Positions 16,978 to 26,020 are shown, counted from the stretch's first letter. The stretch is 64,000 nt of DNA from JAFDVL01 sp964631865 (GCA_964631865.1 CAZWAK010000005.1:1-64000), one strand, 5' to 3'. Notes: generated by a model not told the origin, from the letters alone. Made by a program: numbers and translations.

Positions 16978-17661
16978 TCAACGCGCTCTGGCGCGGTCTG
17001 TTTCAAAAACTGGAATCGTCATCTCGCGCTCAAAACGAATGCGCAAAATCGTGCCGGGTTGCAACTTGATGTCATTGCCTTTGGTCAGCAACACGCCGCC
17101 GATTGCGCCTGCCGCCGTCGCGCCCAGCATCCCGCCGAGGCCGCCGCCCGTCGCCCGCACCACGGCTCCGCCCGCACCGCCGATGCCCGCACCGATGCCC
17201 GCATTCGTGGCCGTGCGACCGCCGGAACGTCCTGCGCCGACTTTGCCTTCGCCATCTTTGGCCTTCAGTTTTTCGTCGTTGGCAAAATCGTCAATCGCGG
17301 TGATGACCGTCGAGACTTTTTCGACGCCGTAGGCCATCTGCATCGTGTCGAAGACAAGCGTCATCGTCGCCTGTTTTTGCGGGCGTCGCGCCGCTTGCAC
17401 CTGCGTGACACGCCCGATGAATTCGGTGCCGCGCGGGATGACGACGCGGCCTTCGGTGTCGCGCACCGCTTCGTGCAAGACGGCCACGACCTGATCGCCG
17501 ACTTCAGTGAGTTTGGAACTGAGCGACGTTTGTAGCGAAAGTTTGGCTGTCGTGCCTTCGGCCAGCACAGCGTTATTTCCAGAGCTGTCGTTTGTCTGCG
17601 GTTGTGCCCACGCGCTAACGCTGAGCAGCATTGTGATAGTGAACAAGAAGAATTTTTTCAT
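16978..17661 (-). CDS. Exported protein of unknown function with Gly-rich segment
   Basis: A 227-residue protein with a signal peptide (MKKFFLFTITMLLSVSAWAQ). A beta-rich domain (~35-110) contains TSLSSKLTEVGDQVVAVLHEAVRDTEGRVVIPRGTEFIGRV, which resembles the TrbI/VirB10-like beta-barrel found in envelope proteins that mention 'low-temperature-induced' or S-layer context. A long Gly/Ala-rich glycine-zipper-like region (~145-200) could insert in a membrane. AAAGGA precedes the ATG. It is the downstream-most gene of a minus-strand cluster with an ECF sigma system. Function unknown. Confidence 0.65.
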   Translation of the reverse strand: MKKFFLFTITMLLSVSAWAQPQTNDSSGNNAVLAEGTTAKLSLQTSLSSKLTEVGDQVVAVLHEAVRDTEGRVVIPRGTEFIGRVTQVQAARRPQKQATMTLVFDTMQMAYGVEKVSTVITAIDDFANDEKLKAKDGEGKVGAGRSGGRTATNAGIGAGIGGAGGAVVRATGGGLGGMLGATAAGAIGGVLLTKGNDIKLQPGTILRIRFEREMTIPVFETDRARAR

Positions 17662-17714
17662 ACTGCGAAATCCTTTTGTTGTGAAGTGGTGCGCCAGCCT
17701 CCTGCTAGCAACTT

Positions 17715-18602
17715 TTATTTGTCATCCTCGCGGCGCGATGGTTTCGGCCCATAACCTTCTTTCTGCGTGTAATCCGCAGGCGGTTGAAAGAGCGACGCCG
17801 AGGGTTCGGTGCGATTGATGTTTTTGAGCCGATAGGTGTTGACGCCGTAGAGCGGATCGCTGTGCTTGCTCAAAATCACTTCCTGCAATGCCGGGGCATA
17901 CCAACGTTCGGACACGATTTCGAGCGGCTGATCGTTGCCGATTTTGCCGACCGGAATGGTGATTGTGGTACGAGTGCCTTCGGCTTCGACGCCTTCGATG
18001 ATTTGTTTGCCGAGCGCTTCGGTTTGGGCTTCACTGTTAGCGGGCGCGTCCGACGGTTTGCGTGACGGTGAGCGCATCTCTGGCCGACCGGATGGTGGCC
18101 CACCGCGCGACGGCATCTTGCGCGTGGTGCGCTGACGCGGGTCGAGCATGTAATTGACGCCCGCGACCGGATCATTGATGAAGATGATTTGCGGCGTATC
18201 GTCTCCGGTAGCGAACGGCCCGACGTGGCTCAACGTTTGATCACGCCGCGTGCGGCCTTCGCTGTCGCGGTACAGCAGCGCCGAGCTTTTGCGCGTAATG
18301 GTGCTGCCGTTGCTGAGCGTTTGCACAAACTCGGTTTCCGCCGTCGCCGAAAACGGCGCGCTTTTCACGGTCTTACTTCCGGCGCGCATATCCATGGACA
18401 AAAAGCGAAACGATTGATCGCCCGGCGGCGCGGGGCGTCTGCCCTCGGGCCCGCGCCCGCCTGGTTTTCTTTCTCCGGGCACAAAGCCTTGTTGATCGGG
18501 GGGCGGCCCGCCGCGTCGTGGTTTGGGCGGCTGCGCCAACAGCGTTGCGCTCCACACGATGCACAACGCCACGAGCCAGCTCAATGGGGTTTTCTTAGAC
18601 AT
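17715..18602 (-). CDS. Secreted protein of unknown function in ECF sigma cluster
   Basis: A 295-residue product starting at the second ATG, which has GAGG at proper spacing. It has a signal peptide (PLSWLVALCIVWSATLLAQ), then a Pro/Gly/Arg-rich disordered segment (~25-55). A beta-rich domain follows (RFLSMDMRAGSKTVKSAPFSATAETEF ... ALLYRDSEGRTRRDQTL ... YMLDPRQRTTRKM), ending with NTYRLKNINRTEPSASLFQPPADY. The last motif and the 'YRDSEGRTRRE' motif recur in acidobacterial exported proteins next to ECF sigma genes. It is probably a target or accessory of the 19.4-kb sigma unit. Confidence 0.65.
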   Translation of the reverse strand: MSKKTPLSWLVALCIVWSATLLAQPPKPRRGGPPPDQQGFVPGERKPGGRGPEGRRPAPPGDQSFRFLSMDMRAGSKTVKSAPFSATAETEFVQTLSNGSTITRKSSALLYRDSEGRTRRDQTLSHVGPFATGDDTPQIIFINDPVAGVNYMLDPRQRTTRKMPSRGGPPSGRPEMRSPSRKPSDAPANSEAQTEALGKQIIEGVEAEGTRTTITIPVGKIGNDQPLEIVSERWYAPALQEVILSKHSDPLYGVNTYRLKNINRTEPSASLFQPPADYTQKEGYGPKPSRREDDK

Positions 18603-18632
18603 AATCATAGCCTCTGTTCTGTTAGGTGAGTG

Positions 18633-19364
18633 TCATTGTTCTTGAATAAAGCGAATGGCCAGCGCCACGCCATCGTCGCGCAGCATCACATCCGCTTTGA
18701 TGCGGTCGCCGGTCACATTGGCGACGGGGACGCCCAACGTCGCCAACACCGAGCGCGGCATTTCCATCCGCACGATCTGTGCGCTTTGCTCGTCGCGATT
18801 GCTCGTGTACGTGAGCGGCAAAAATTCCGTCGCGATTTCGGCTTCTTCGACGGCTTCGAGTTGAGCGGAAACGCGGGAAACCACGCGCACTGGTTTGCCG
18901 GGCGTGGTCTTCGCGGTCTTGATTTTATTAGTGATGGGCAATGGTTGCGCCGCGCGTTCGGCGGTACGCGCCGTTGTTGCCGGAACCTTTTCGGCGGTGG
19001 TGTGCGCCACTGCTGGCGGGCTGGATGATGCGGCTTGTTGCGTCGCCACTTGCGGCGCAGTCGGTTGGCGCGCTTGCCATCCGACCCAAACAACGAGCGC
19101 GACGGCCGCGGCGGCGAAGGCCCAACGCCCCCCAGGCCAAAGCTTTGTAAACGCATTCAATGCCGCCACGAAATTTGCGCTTCGTGGCGGCACGATGGTG
19201 GCGATGGGTTTTTGCTCGGCGGCGATTTGGGCGCGCAACCGTTGATATAAAAACGGTGCGTTGACCGCCGCGTGAATCTCCTCTTCGCGCGCTTGGGCGG
19301 CGTGGACGAGTTCACGACAGAGTTGATCGAACTCTTCTTCTGAGCGGTGAGTCTTTCGGTTCAT
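18633..19364 (-). CDS. Putative anti-sigma factor, single-pass membrane protein
   Basis: A 243-residue protein directly downstream (10 bp) of an ECF sigma gene. The N-terminal ~80 residues are cytoplasmic and helical (SEEEFDQLCRELVHAAQAREEEI), one helix spans ~78-97 (WAFAAAAVALVVWVGW), and the remainder is periplasmic with an Ala/Thr/Pro linker and a small beta domain. The position and topology are those of anti-sigma factors that hold the sigma factor at the membrane. It lacks the usual HxxxCxxC zinc motif. Confidence 0.7.
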   Translation of the reverse strand: MNRKTHRSEEEFDQLCRELVHAAQAREEEIHAAVNAPFLYQRLRAQIAAEQKPIATIVPPRSANFVAALNAFTKLWPGGRWAFAAAAVALVVWVGWQARQPTAPQVATQQAASSSPPAVAHTTAEKVPATTARTAERAAQPLPITNKIKTAKTTPGKPVRVVSRVSAQLEAVEEAEIATEFLPLTYTSNRDEQSAQIVRMEMPRSVLATLGVPVANVTGDRIKADVMLRDDGVALAIRFIQEQ

Positions 19365-19374
19365 AGAACACCTG

Positions 19375-20022
19375 TTAGCGCAAACGTTTCATGACACGTT
19401 GCAAGGTTTGGCGCGCGCGATACGCACGGCCTTTGACTTTGGAAATAGACCAGCCGAGCAATTCGCTGATTTCCGCCACCGACCGTTCGTCTTCATACAG
19501 CAACATCAACGCCAGCCGGTCTTCCGGTTGGAGCCGTGCCAGCAGCTTTTCCGCCAGATCGCGCGCAATCGTGCGGCGCTCGATGCCCGGCGTTTCCCAC
19601 TCTGCCTGCACGCGCTCCATCAAATATGTTTCTTCTTCGGCGCTCAACTCGCTGACCAGATTTTCATTGCGTCGTTGCACGCGGCGCAATTCGTCCAAAC
19701 AGCTATTCACGGCAATGCGCTTCAACCACGCGGCGAACGAACGCTCCTGTCCGCCCTGATATTGCCCCAGCGCCAAATACGCTTGATAAAACGTGGTCTG
19801 AATAATTTCTTCAATCTGTTCGCGGCGCGCGAAAAAACGCCCGCCGATGCTGGCGACCATTTTTTTGTAGCGCGTGAACAATTCGGCAAAGGCCGCTTCG
19901 TCTCCAGCCCGCACGGCTGCCACTAACGCATCATCTGTTCCCAACTGCACCACAGATTCAGGGCGTGCCGCTACCGCCGTGCTGGAGTTATAAGTCATAA
20001 GTTCAAGGGTTTGTGCCTGCAT
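19375..20022 (-). CDS. RNA polymerase ECF sigma factor
   Basis: About 215 residues (three in-frame ATGs at 20049, 20022 and 19998; none has a strong ribosome site). Region 2 is seen as DEAAFAELFTRYKKMVASIGGRFFARREQIEEIIQTTF and region 4 as LQPEDRLALMLLYEDERSVAEISELLGWSISKVKGRAYRARQTLQ, with its helix-turn-helix. Region 2.4-type DNA contacts lie around AAWLKRIAVNSCLDELRR. It sits upstream of its likely anti-sigma factor and two exported proteins, so it probably controls an envelope-stress or surface regulon. Confidence 0.9.
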   Translation of the reverse strand: MQAQTLELMTYNSSTAVAARPESVVQLGTDDALVAAVRAGDEAAFAELFTRYKKMVASIGGRFFARREQIEEIIQTTFYQAYLALGQYQGGQERSFAAWLKRIAVNSCLDELRRVQRRNENLVSELSAEEETYLMERVQAEWETPGIERRTIARDLAEKLLARLQPEDRLALMLLYEDERSVAEISELLGWSISKVKGRAYRARQTLQRVMKRLR

Positions 20023-20126
20023 AAAATTTCGATGGCACGTTCGCTGCAAAGGGATGGCGCAGTCACTCGCAAGGCCTTGTAGCGAATGACTGCGCGCATT
20101 GCATTCAGTCGGCTAGGGTAGCATAG

Positions 20127-20633
20127 CTATCGTTCGCCGCCACGTCCACCGCCACGCCCACCGCCGTGTCCTCCGGCCAGACCGTCGAGGATGCGCAAAA
20201 AGCCGTCATCGCCGAACTTCGTGCGCAACAGTCCGGCTTGATCGCCATTGGTTTTTAGCAGCGCAATGACTGCCAGTTTGAAGGTGGCTTCCGCTTGCAA
20301 ATGCGCGTTCGTCGCCGTCGCTCGCAAATTGGCGATGATGGCGGCTTGCGCGTTTGCGGCAGCCTGATTGCCGGCCAAAATCGCGGCATCATAAGCATCG
20401 AGAGCGGCCTGTAACGCTTCGCTCGGCTCGTGCGTTTGGCTGTCCCGATAGGTTTGAATCAACGTCTTGAGCTGTTCTTCCTGCGTCGTCGTCAGCGCCA
20501 GCGCGCCCGCTTGCTCTAACGCTTTCTTGAGACCGCGCAGCGGATCCGCCGATCTTTGTGCCACCGCACTGCCCATCATTGCCATCATTAAGAACCCAGC
20601 CAGCACTATCGTTGATTTCATACTTCGTTTCAT
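20127..20633 (-). CDS. Small exported helical protein with Gly/Arg tail
   Basis: A 168-residue protein with a signal peptide (TIVLAGFLMMAMMGSAVAQ) and an AAGGAG site before the ATG. The mature part is helical. It has an LTTTQEEQLKTLI segment like the LTxxQ motif of Spy/CpxP periplasmic chaperones, and an Ala-rich centre. The end is GGHGGGRGGGRGGER. Spy-like proteins protect or sense misfolded envelope proteins, and a sigma/anti-sigma pair follows immediately, so it may be part of that stress unit. The Spy assignment is weak. Confidence 0.6.
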   Translation of the reverse strand: MKRSMKSTIVLAGFLMMAMMGSAVAQRSADPLRGLKKALEQAGALALTTTQEEQLKTLIQTYRDSQTHEPSEALQAALDAYDAAILAGNQAAANAQAAIIANLRATATNAHLQAEATFKLAVIALLKTNGDQAGLLRTKFGDDGFLRILDGLAGGHGGGRGGGRGGER

Positions 20634-20852
20634 TTTTTACTCCTTGGTTTAATTCGTGAAGATTATTTTGTTCCGCCGCGCGTGAGAATTGAACTGCATG
20701 CATTCACGACGAATTGGAACAAAGACCAGGAGAAAAGCTTTCCTCACTTTGCATAGGCGTTCGGACGACGGAGTTGGTTATCATTTTTTTCATTAGTTTT
20801 GATAAATTGTGGATGCGGCGAACGGCGAACGGTTGCGCAATGGGATAAAGAA

Positions 20853-20953
20853 GAGATTACGAAACACACGAAAAGAACGAAAGAGACGGAAGTTCGAGGG
20901 AGAACCGGAGGCTTTTTCGTATGTTTTGTTTATTTCGTGTGTTTCGTAATCTC
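20853..20953. repeat. Perfect 21-bp inverted repeat in the 20634-21079 intergenic region
   Basis: Arms 20853-20873 and 20933-20953 (GAGATTACGAAACACACGA and complement) are exactly complementary. AATGGGAT / ATCCCATT at 20839-20846 and 20981-20988 extend it outward. Between the arms lie further ACGAAA-type units and their complements. The rest of this 446-bp region shows nothing else. It belongs to the same class as the ~7-bp repeat arrays elsewhere in the window. Confidence 0.8.
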
Positions 20954-21079
20954 TCTTTTCCTCCCCCATTCGTTAGCTTAATCCCATTGAGCGGTTGCCT
21001 GCGACGGCGAAAAAAGTAAAACTCTTCAGGGCCGCGGCTCGTACACAAGGCATCAGCGGCGAAGAAACGAATCAAACCT

Positions 21080-22336
21080 ATGAATCAATGGCTCGAAAAT
21101 GTTTGGATGGCGCTCGACACGTTGCGCACGCACAAACTGCGCTCGTTCCTGACCGTATTGGGCGTAATCATTGGCACGATGACCGTCATCGTAATCGCCG
21201 CGTTTGTGTCCGGCATTGATGCGCGCGTGGCGAAAGAAATCGAATCGTTCGGGACGAATTCGATTTATGTCTACAAATTCGATCCCGGCTTCAATTTCGC
21301 GCCGTCGTACGAAGAGCGCACGCGCAAGCCGCTCAGCTTTGACGACATGATGGCGATTCAAAATGAATGCGCTTCGGTGGCCTACGTGGCTCCGATGATT
21401 TCGCCCGTAGATTTCACGCAAGGGCCAATGGTCGAACGGGTTCACATCAAATACAAAGACACACGGATGTCGAACGCAGCGGTGCAGGCTACGATGCCGA
21501 GTTATTTCAGGATGGGCACGACAGAGTTGGAAGAAGGCCGCTTCTTCAATGAAACGGACAATGCGAATCGCTCGGATGTGGTGGTGATTGGCAACGACGT
21601 GGCGAACACGCTCTACCCGATGCTGAGCGCAATTGACAAAGAGTTGACGATCAACGGGCGGCAGTATCGCGTCATCGGCGTGCTGCGCAAACGCGAAACA
21701 TTTATGATCGGAAGCGATGACCCCAACAACGAAAACAAAGCGGTGTATTTGCCCTACGCTTCGTTGATGAAGATTTACCCGAACCTCGAAGACCACTTCA
21801 TTATGGCGCAGGCCGCGCCGGGCAAATTGAACGAAGCGGTCGAAGAGATTCGGCAAGTGCTGCGCAAGCGGCGCAAAGTGGCCTACAGCGCGCCCGACAG
21901 CTTCGGCATCTCGACTGCCGACAACATCATCACGCAATTCAAATCCATCACGGGCGGCGTGTTTTTATTGATGGTGGCGATCTCGTCCGTCGGTCTGTTG
22001 GTCGGCGGCATCGGCGTGATGAACATTATGCTGGTGAGCGTGACCGAACGTACGAAAGAAATCGGCGTGCGCAAAGCGATTGGTGCGAAACGCCGCGACA
22101 TCATTTCGCAATTCCTCATCGAAGCCGCGACATTAACGGGCTTGGGCGGCTTGCTCGGCATTTTGATTGGCTGGGGCGTGGCAGAAATCGTCAAGTTGGT
22201 GATGCCAACCTTTGTGCCGTTGTGGGCCCCGATCACGGGCTTTGTGGTGTCGGTGGCGTTAGGCGTCGGCTTTGGCTTGTGGCCGGCGTGGAAGGCGGCA
22301 AGGCTTGATCCCATCGAAGCTTTGCGGTATGAATAG
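21080..22336 (+). CDS. ABC transporter permease, MacB/FtsX type
   Basis: A 418-residue permease, paralogous to the one at 13624. It has an N-terminal helix (LRSFLTVLGVIIGTMTVIVIAAF), a large periplasmic domain (~45-285) and three C-terminal helices, with the VTERTKEIGVRKAIGAKRRDIISQFLIEA coupling segment. The end (PAWKAARLDPIEALRYE) is typical. No ATPase is adjacent, so it is likely a partner of an ATPase encoded elsewhere. It may export or remodel lipids or peptides; substrate unknown. Confidence 0.88.
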   Translation: MNQWLENVWMALDTLRTHKLRSFLTVLGVIIGTMTVIVIAAFVSGIDARVAKEIESFGTNSIYVYKFDPGFNFAPSYEERTRKPLSFDDMMAIQNECASVAYVAPMISPVDFTQGPMVERVHIKYKDTRMSNAAVQATMPSYFRMGTTELEEGRFFNETDNANRSDVVVIGNDVANTLYPMLSAIDKELTINGRQYRVIGVLRKRETFMIGSDDPNNENKAVYLPYASLMKIYPNLEDHFIMAQAAPGKLNEAVEEIRQVLRKRRKVAYSAPDSFGISTADNIITQFKSITGGVFLLMVAISSVGLLVGGIGVMNIMLVSVTERTKEIGVRKAIGAKRRDIISQFLIEAATLTGLGGLLGILIGWGVAEIVKLVMPTFVPLWAPITGFVVSVALGVGFGLWPAWKAARLDPIEALRYE

Positions 22337-22410
22337 CGCGTCGCAATCGTTTTCTTGAACTCCCATACATCTAATCACGGGCAAAAACCGTAATTACCAA
22401 TGAGGCTGGC

Positions 22411-23001
22411 GTGCTAGACGCAAACCTGTCGAATTCGACTGATCCGACCGACGAGCTACAACTCGTCGAGCGGTTGCGTGCGCAGGATCAAGCGGCGTTG
22501 GATACGCTCTACGAGCGCTATTCCAAAGCCGTGTACGCGATTGCGTTGCGCATCATCGGGCAAACGGCAGAGGCAGAAGATGTCGTCGTAGATAGTTTTT
22601 GGCAGGTCTGGCAACAGGCTGCCAATTATGATGCGTCGCGCGGACAATTGCGCACGTGGATTGTAACCATTGCGCGCAGTCGTGCGTTAGATCGCTTACG
22701 GGCGCTACGTCGTTCGCCGCTGGCCGCCGCCGAAGAAGTGGATGTGGCCGGGCGCGAGATTGTCGCGCAGGACGATCCAGAGCAAGCGGCGTGGCTGTCG
22801 CAGCAAGCATCCATCGTGCGCACCGCGCTGGCCGCGTTGCCGCGCGAGCAACGGCAGGCGTTGGAATTGGCGTATTATCACGGTCTTTCCCAGTCGGAAG
22901 TCGCCGAACGTTTAGGCGAACCGTTGGGCACGATCAAAACCCGAATTCGTTTGGGTATGATGAAGTTGCGCGAGCAGCTTCAGGTTTTGCAAGGGCATTG
23001 A
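22411..23001 (+). CDS. RNA polymerase ECF sigma factor (SigK-like)
   Basis: A 196-residue ECF sigma factor starting at GTG with GAGG upstream. Region 2 (DQAALDTLYERYSKAVYAIALRIIGQTAEAEDVVVDSFWQVWQ) and region 4 (ALPREQRQALELAYYHGLSQSEVAERLGEPLGTIKTRIRLGMMKLREQL) are complete. The partner anti-sigma gene begins 12 bp later and has an RskA-type C-terminal domain, so the pair resembles SigK/RskA. Confidence 0.93.
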   Translation: MLDANLSNSTDPTDELQLVERLRAQDQAALDTLYERYSKAVYAIALRIIGQTAEAEDVVVDSFWQVWQQAANYDASRGQLRTWIVTIARSRALDRLRALRRSPLAAAEEVDVAGREIVAQDDPEQAAWLSQQASIVRTALAALPREQRQALELAYYHGLSQSEVAERLGEPLGTIKTRIRLGMMKLREQLQVLQGH

Positions 23002-23013
23002 AGTCGAGTCGAA

Positions 23014-23835
23014 ATGGACGAGGTGAAATTTACAGAATGGGCAGCGTTGTACGCGGTCGGCGCATTGGATGGCGCGGAACGGTACGAGTTTGAGCAGTAT
23101 TTGCAAACAGCGTCCGCCGCAGAAAAACGCGAACTGCGCGAACTGACCGAAGTGTCCGCGATGATGCCGCTTGCCTTGCCGCAGCCTGCTGTGCCTGCGC
23201 GCGTCAAAGCCCGCTTGATGGCGCGCGTGCGGGAAGAACTTGAGGAAAAAGACGTTCGTCCCGCGCCTGCCAAAGTGTTGGAATTCACGCCGCGCCCGAA
23301 ACGCTTCAGCTTCTTCGACCTGTTCAGTTGGCAACCGCTGTTGACCGCCGCCACGTTGTTGCTCGCCCTCACGAGCGGCTTGCTTCTTTGGCAGAACAGC
23401 AACGTTTCGCGTGAGCGCGACCAATTGGCACAGGAAGTCGCCAAGCTCTCGCAACAGAATGTCGCTACGCAAAAACAATTGGATGAATTGGTCACGCAAA
23501 CGACGAAGTTCGTTTCGCTCGCGGGCAAAGAAGCGCCGCAGGCGAACGCCAAAGTCTTTTGGGACACGACGCGCAATCAATGGGTCGTGTACGTGTTTGA
23601 TTTGCCTGCGCCGCCGGCCAATAAATCGTATCAACTTTGGTACATCACGAACGATCAGCAAAAAGTCAACGCGCAAGTGTTTGAGACGGATGCCAATGGA
23701 CGTGGCACTCTCCGCATTGAAGTCCCGCCCAACGTCGCGCCGCGCATCGCCGCCACCGCTGTCACCTTAGAGCCGAAAGGCGGCTCACCGCAACCCACCA
23801 GCGGCCTTTATCTCGTCGGTCAAATCGGCGCGTGA
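23014..23835 (+). CDS. Anti-sigma factor with RskA-type C-terminal domain
   Basis: A 273-residue membrane protein. The N-terminal part (EWAALYAVGALDGAERYEFEQYL) matches the sigma-binding region of RskA-like anti-sigma factors. One helix spans ~108-125 (LLTAATLLLALTSGLLLW), a short coiled coil follows (ERDQLAQEVAKLSQQNVATQKQLDEL), and the periplasmic domain (~170-273) has the RskA pattern YVFDLPAPPANKSYQLWYI. It should hold the upstream sigma factor until cleaved by membrane proteases; a site-2 protease gene lies at 48226. It overlaps the upstream end of the next reading frame only if the latter used a far-upstream start. Confidence 0.88.
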   Translation: MDEVKFTEWAALYAVGALDGAERYEFEQYLQTASAAEKRELRELTEVSAMMPLALPQPAVPARVKARLMARVREELEEKDVRPAPAKVLEFTPRPKRFSFFDLFSWQPLLTAATLLLALTSGLLLWQNSNVSRERDQLAQEVAKLSQQNVATQKQLDELVTQTTKFVSLAGKEAPQANAKVFWDTTRNQWVVYVFDLPAPPANKSYQLWYITNDQQKVNAQVFETDANGRGTLRIEVPPNVAPRIAATAVTLEPKGGSPQPTSGLYLVGQIGA

Positions 23836-23921
23836 ACGATGGCTTAAAAAGCCCCGCTTGCGCTCACGCTTCCCGCCAGTTACCATTTGCCTGCCCGTAC
23901 GTTTTCAACGCGGAATCATCT

Positions 23922-25742
23922 ATGAAAGAAGTATCTATGCGAAATCTTCGTTCCTTCATTGGGCTGATGCTCTTGCTCGCTGGGGCGATCAGTTCGTTGG
24001 CGCAAACCGATCAAGCCAAACCACCGAATACAACGCCGCCTGCCCAACAACCCGCGCCGCAACGACGCTTGCCGCTGAGCGAAATGTCGCGCGTCACGTT
24101 GGCCGATCTGAACATTCAGATTACGACCGACAACCGCGTGATTGCGACGATGGCCGCGCTGAATGCGGCTGGATTCGATTTTGAGCCGGGCAATCGGGCC
24201 TTGTCTGCGCTGCGTCAACAACTGCGCGAAGACGTGAAAACGCTGAATCCGAGTCTGGCGCGTCGCCTCCGCGATCACTTCACCAAGCACAGTCAAGGCC
24301 GCAACGACGCTGCTGCTGTCGCGCCGTATTTGTCTTTGGCGCTCACGCTGACCGATGCGCCCGTGTTTTCGATTGACACGCCGGTAGACAAATTGCCGGA
24401 AGACGTGCGCGAAATCACCGAGTTTGCGCTCTTGCTGCAAGAGTTTTGGCGCGACACGAAATTCGGTTTGTTGATGCCGAAGTACAAACAGGCGTATGAA
24501 CTCGCGGCGAAAGTGTATCCGAATTCAGCCGCGTCGGCGGTGGCGAATGTGATTCAATATTTGCACACCGAACCGGTATTGGAATTGCCGCCGAGCTATG
24601 TTCCGCGCGCACAAGGCGGCAGTCGCGTCACGCTCGACGAAGGCGTGAAAGCCGTGAATCGCATCCGCAAATTTGTCGTGATGCCCGATTTGCTGAATGC
24701 GTCGAACGCCGTGAACGTGCGCGTGGTGCGCGACGCCTACTATGTGTTGCTCGGCGCGACGGTTGATCCGCACACGGCTGTGCGCCGCGCGTTTTTGCGC
24801 TTCACGCTTGATCCGCTGATTGATCGCGAAATCAAAGAAGTCGCGGCCATTGGCTCCGACTTGCGCAAACTGCGCGACAGTCGCGGCGACAAACTCGCGC
24901 CGGAATACAAAGAAGGCAACGCCTATTTTTTGATCGCGGATTCGTTTACGCGCGCGGTGGATGTGCGCCTGGATGGGCTGGAATCGCTGGCCGGACGCCG
25001 ATTCGAGAACGAAAAAGCTTTTCAGAAAGCGTTGGAGGATGAAAACGAACGCGCGCTGTATGAATTGAGTTTTCCGTACGAACGCGGTGCCGTGCTGGTC
25101 TATCACTTCTACGATCAAATGAAGCAAGCGGAGAACGCTGGCATTGACGTGCGGCAGTTTTTAGGCGCGTTGCTGCAAAACATCAAATTCGATGTCGAAG
25201 CCACGCGGCTGAGCGATTACGCGCAACGTATCGAACGCTACAAAGCGGCGCGCGATCTGGCGGCGAAGAACGCGCCCAATCTGTCCGCCGCGATTTCCAA
25301 CGCCGATGAAGGAACGATCAAACAGATTGACGAAGCGGATCGCTTGATTCGCGCCGAGCAGTACAACGAAGCGCGTGCCATTCTCAAAAGTGTGTTGCAG
25401 CAAAAGTCGAACAATGCCCGCGCGTATTTCGGTCTCGCCGAAATCGGCAGCAAAATCGCGGCGAAGATGAAGCCCGAAGAACAATCGAAGCGCGACGAAG
25501 AGTTGTACGCGACAATTCAGTATTACAAAGACGCGGCGGACAATGCTTCACCCGAAACCGAGAAATGGCTGATTCAACGCAGCTATGTGGCCGCCGCGAA
25601 GATTCTGGATTTTCTCGGACACGACGGCGACGCAGTAGCCGCGTATGATTTGGCGGCGAAGCTCGGCGATGTGCCGAACGGTGCGTATCAGGAAGCGGTG
25701 AAGGCACTGAAAGAAAAAGAGGCGGCGAAACAGAAGCCATAA
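23922..25742 (+). CDS. Exported helical repeat protein of unknown function
   Basis: About 606 residues, starting at one of two close ATGs (23922 or 23937), which give a signal peptide (SFIGLMLLLAGAISSLAQ). A Pro/Gln-rich linker follows. The main body is helical with no recognised domain. The last ~150 residues look like TPR units (QYNEARAILKSVLQQKSNNARAYFGLAEI ... HDGDAVAAYDLAAKLGD). It follows the SigK/RskA-like pair and may be part of that regulon. It is probably a periplasmic scaffold. Confidence 0.65.
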   Translation: MKEVSMRNLRSFIGLMLLLAGAISSLAQTDQAKPPNTTPPAQQPAPQRRLPLSEMSRVTLADLNIQITTDNRVIATMAALNAAGFDFEPGNRALSALRQQLREDVKTLNPSLARRLRDHFTKHSQGRNDAAAVAPYLSLALTLTDAPVFSIDTPVDKLPEDVREITEFALLLQEFWRDTKFGLLMPKYKQAYELAAKVYPNSAASAVANVIQYLHTEPVLELPPSYVPRAQGGSRVTLDEGVKAVNRIRKFVVMPDLLNASNAVNVRVVRDAYYVLLGATVDPHTAVRRAFLRFTLDPLIDREIKEVAAIGSDLRKLRDSRGDKLAPEYKEGNAYFLIADSFTRAVDVRLDGLESLAGRRFENEKAFQKALEDENERALYELSFPYERGAVLVYHFYDQMKQAENAGIDVRQFLGALLQNIKFDVEATRLSDYAQRIERYKAARDLAAKNAPNLSAAISNADEGTIKQIDEADRLIRAEQYNEARAILKSVLQQKSNNARAYFGLAEIGSKIAAKMKPEEQSKRDEELYATIQYYKDAADNASPETEKWLIQRSYVAAAKILDFLGHDGDAVAAYDLAAKLGDVPNGAYQEAVKALKEKEAAKQKP

Positions 25743-25780
25743 ATTTTTGCAATGATTTTGCCGATTCGATAAGTTGGCTC

Positions 25781-25810
25781 TTGACGCACTTCACCTGAGC
25801 GGTGTACCCT
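25781..25810 (+). promoter_or_regulatory. Promoter of the SAM-riboswitch operon
   Basis: TTGACG (25781-25786), an 18-bp spacer and TACCCT (25805-25810). Transcription would begin near 25817, about ten bases before the first riboswitch. Confidence 0.65.
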
Positions 25811-25824
25811 GCGCCTTCGAGTTA

Positions 25825-25875
<51 letters not shown>

Positions 25876-25898
25876 GAAGCCAAAAAAGATTGCAAGAT

Positions 25899-25940
25899 CG
25901 GCCTCGCGCTTACGAAAAAAGCGCGAGGCCGTTTGAGTTT
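25899..25940 (+). terminator. Intrinsic terminator of the first riboswitch
   Basis: A perfect 12-bp stem (25899-25910 with 25920-25931, GC-rich) with an A-rich loop, followed by TTTGAGTTT. It lies 24 nt after the first SAM-II element and well before any gene. Confidence 0.8.
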
Positions 25941-25962
25941 CTGGCCTGCAATTGAAAAGTTC

Positions 25963-26010
25963 AAGTGGTGATTTAAGCAACTTGCTCCACTCTAAAAATA
26001 GCTAAAGAGC
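25963..26010 (+). promoter_or_regulatory. SAM-II riboswitch, second of a tandem pair
   Basis: P1 AGTGG (25964-25968) with CCACT (25987-25991), the same TGATTTAA, then GCAACTTGCT (one base shorter than copy one) and a tail with ATAGCTAAAGAG. P1 differs from copy one by paired changes, so the stem is kept. It could be SAM-II or the related SAM-V class. It is followed by its own terminator at 26021. Confidence 0.85.
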
Positions 26011-26020
26011 CTGAGCGATC

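Noticed and set aside
20799..20981. A 60-codon frame in the 20.8-kb gap
   Set aside because: It is composed of the inverted repeat; its translation (CFVYFVCFV) is repeat-derived.
21053..21937. A 294-codon frame opposite the second permease
   Set aside because: His/Arg-rich translation typical of the complement of a GC-rich gene; the permease has clear motifs.
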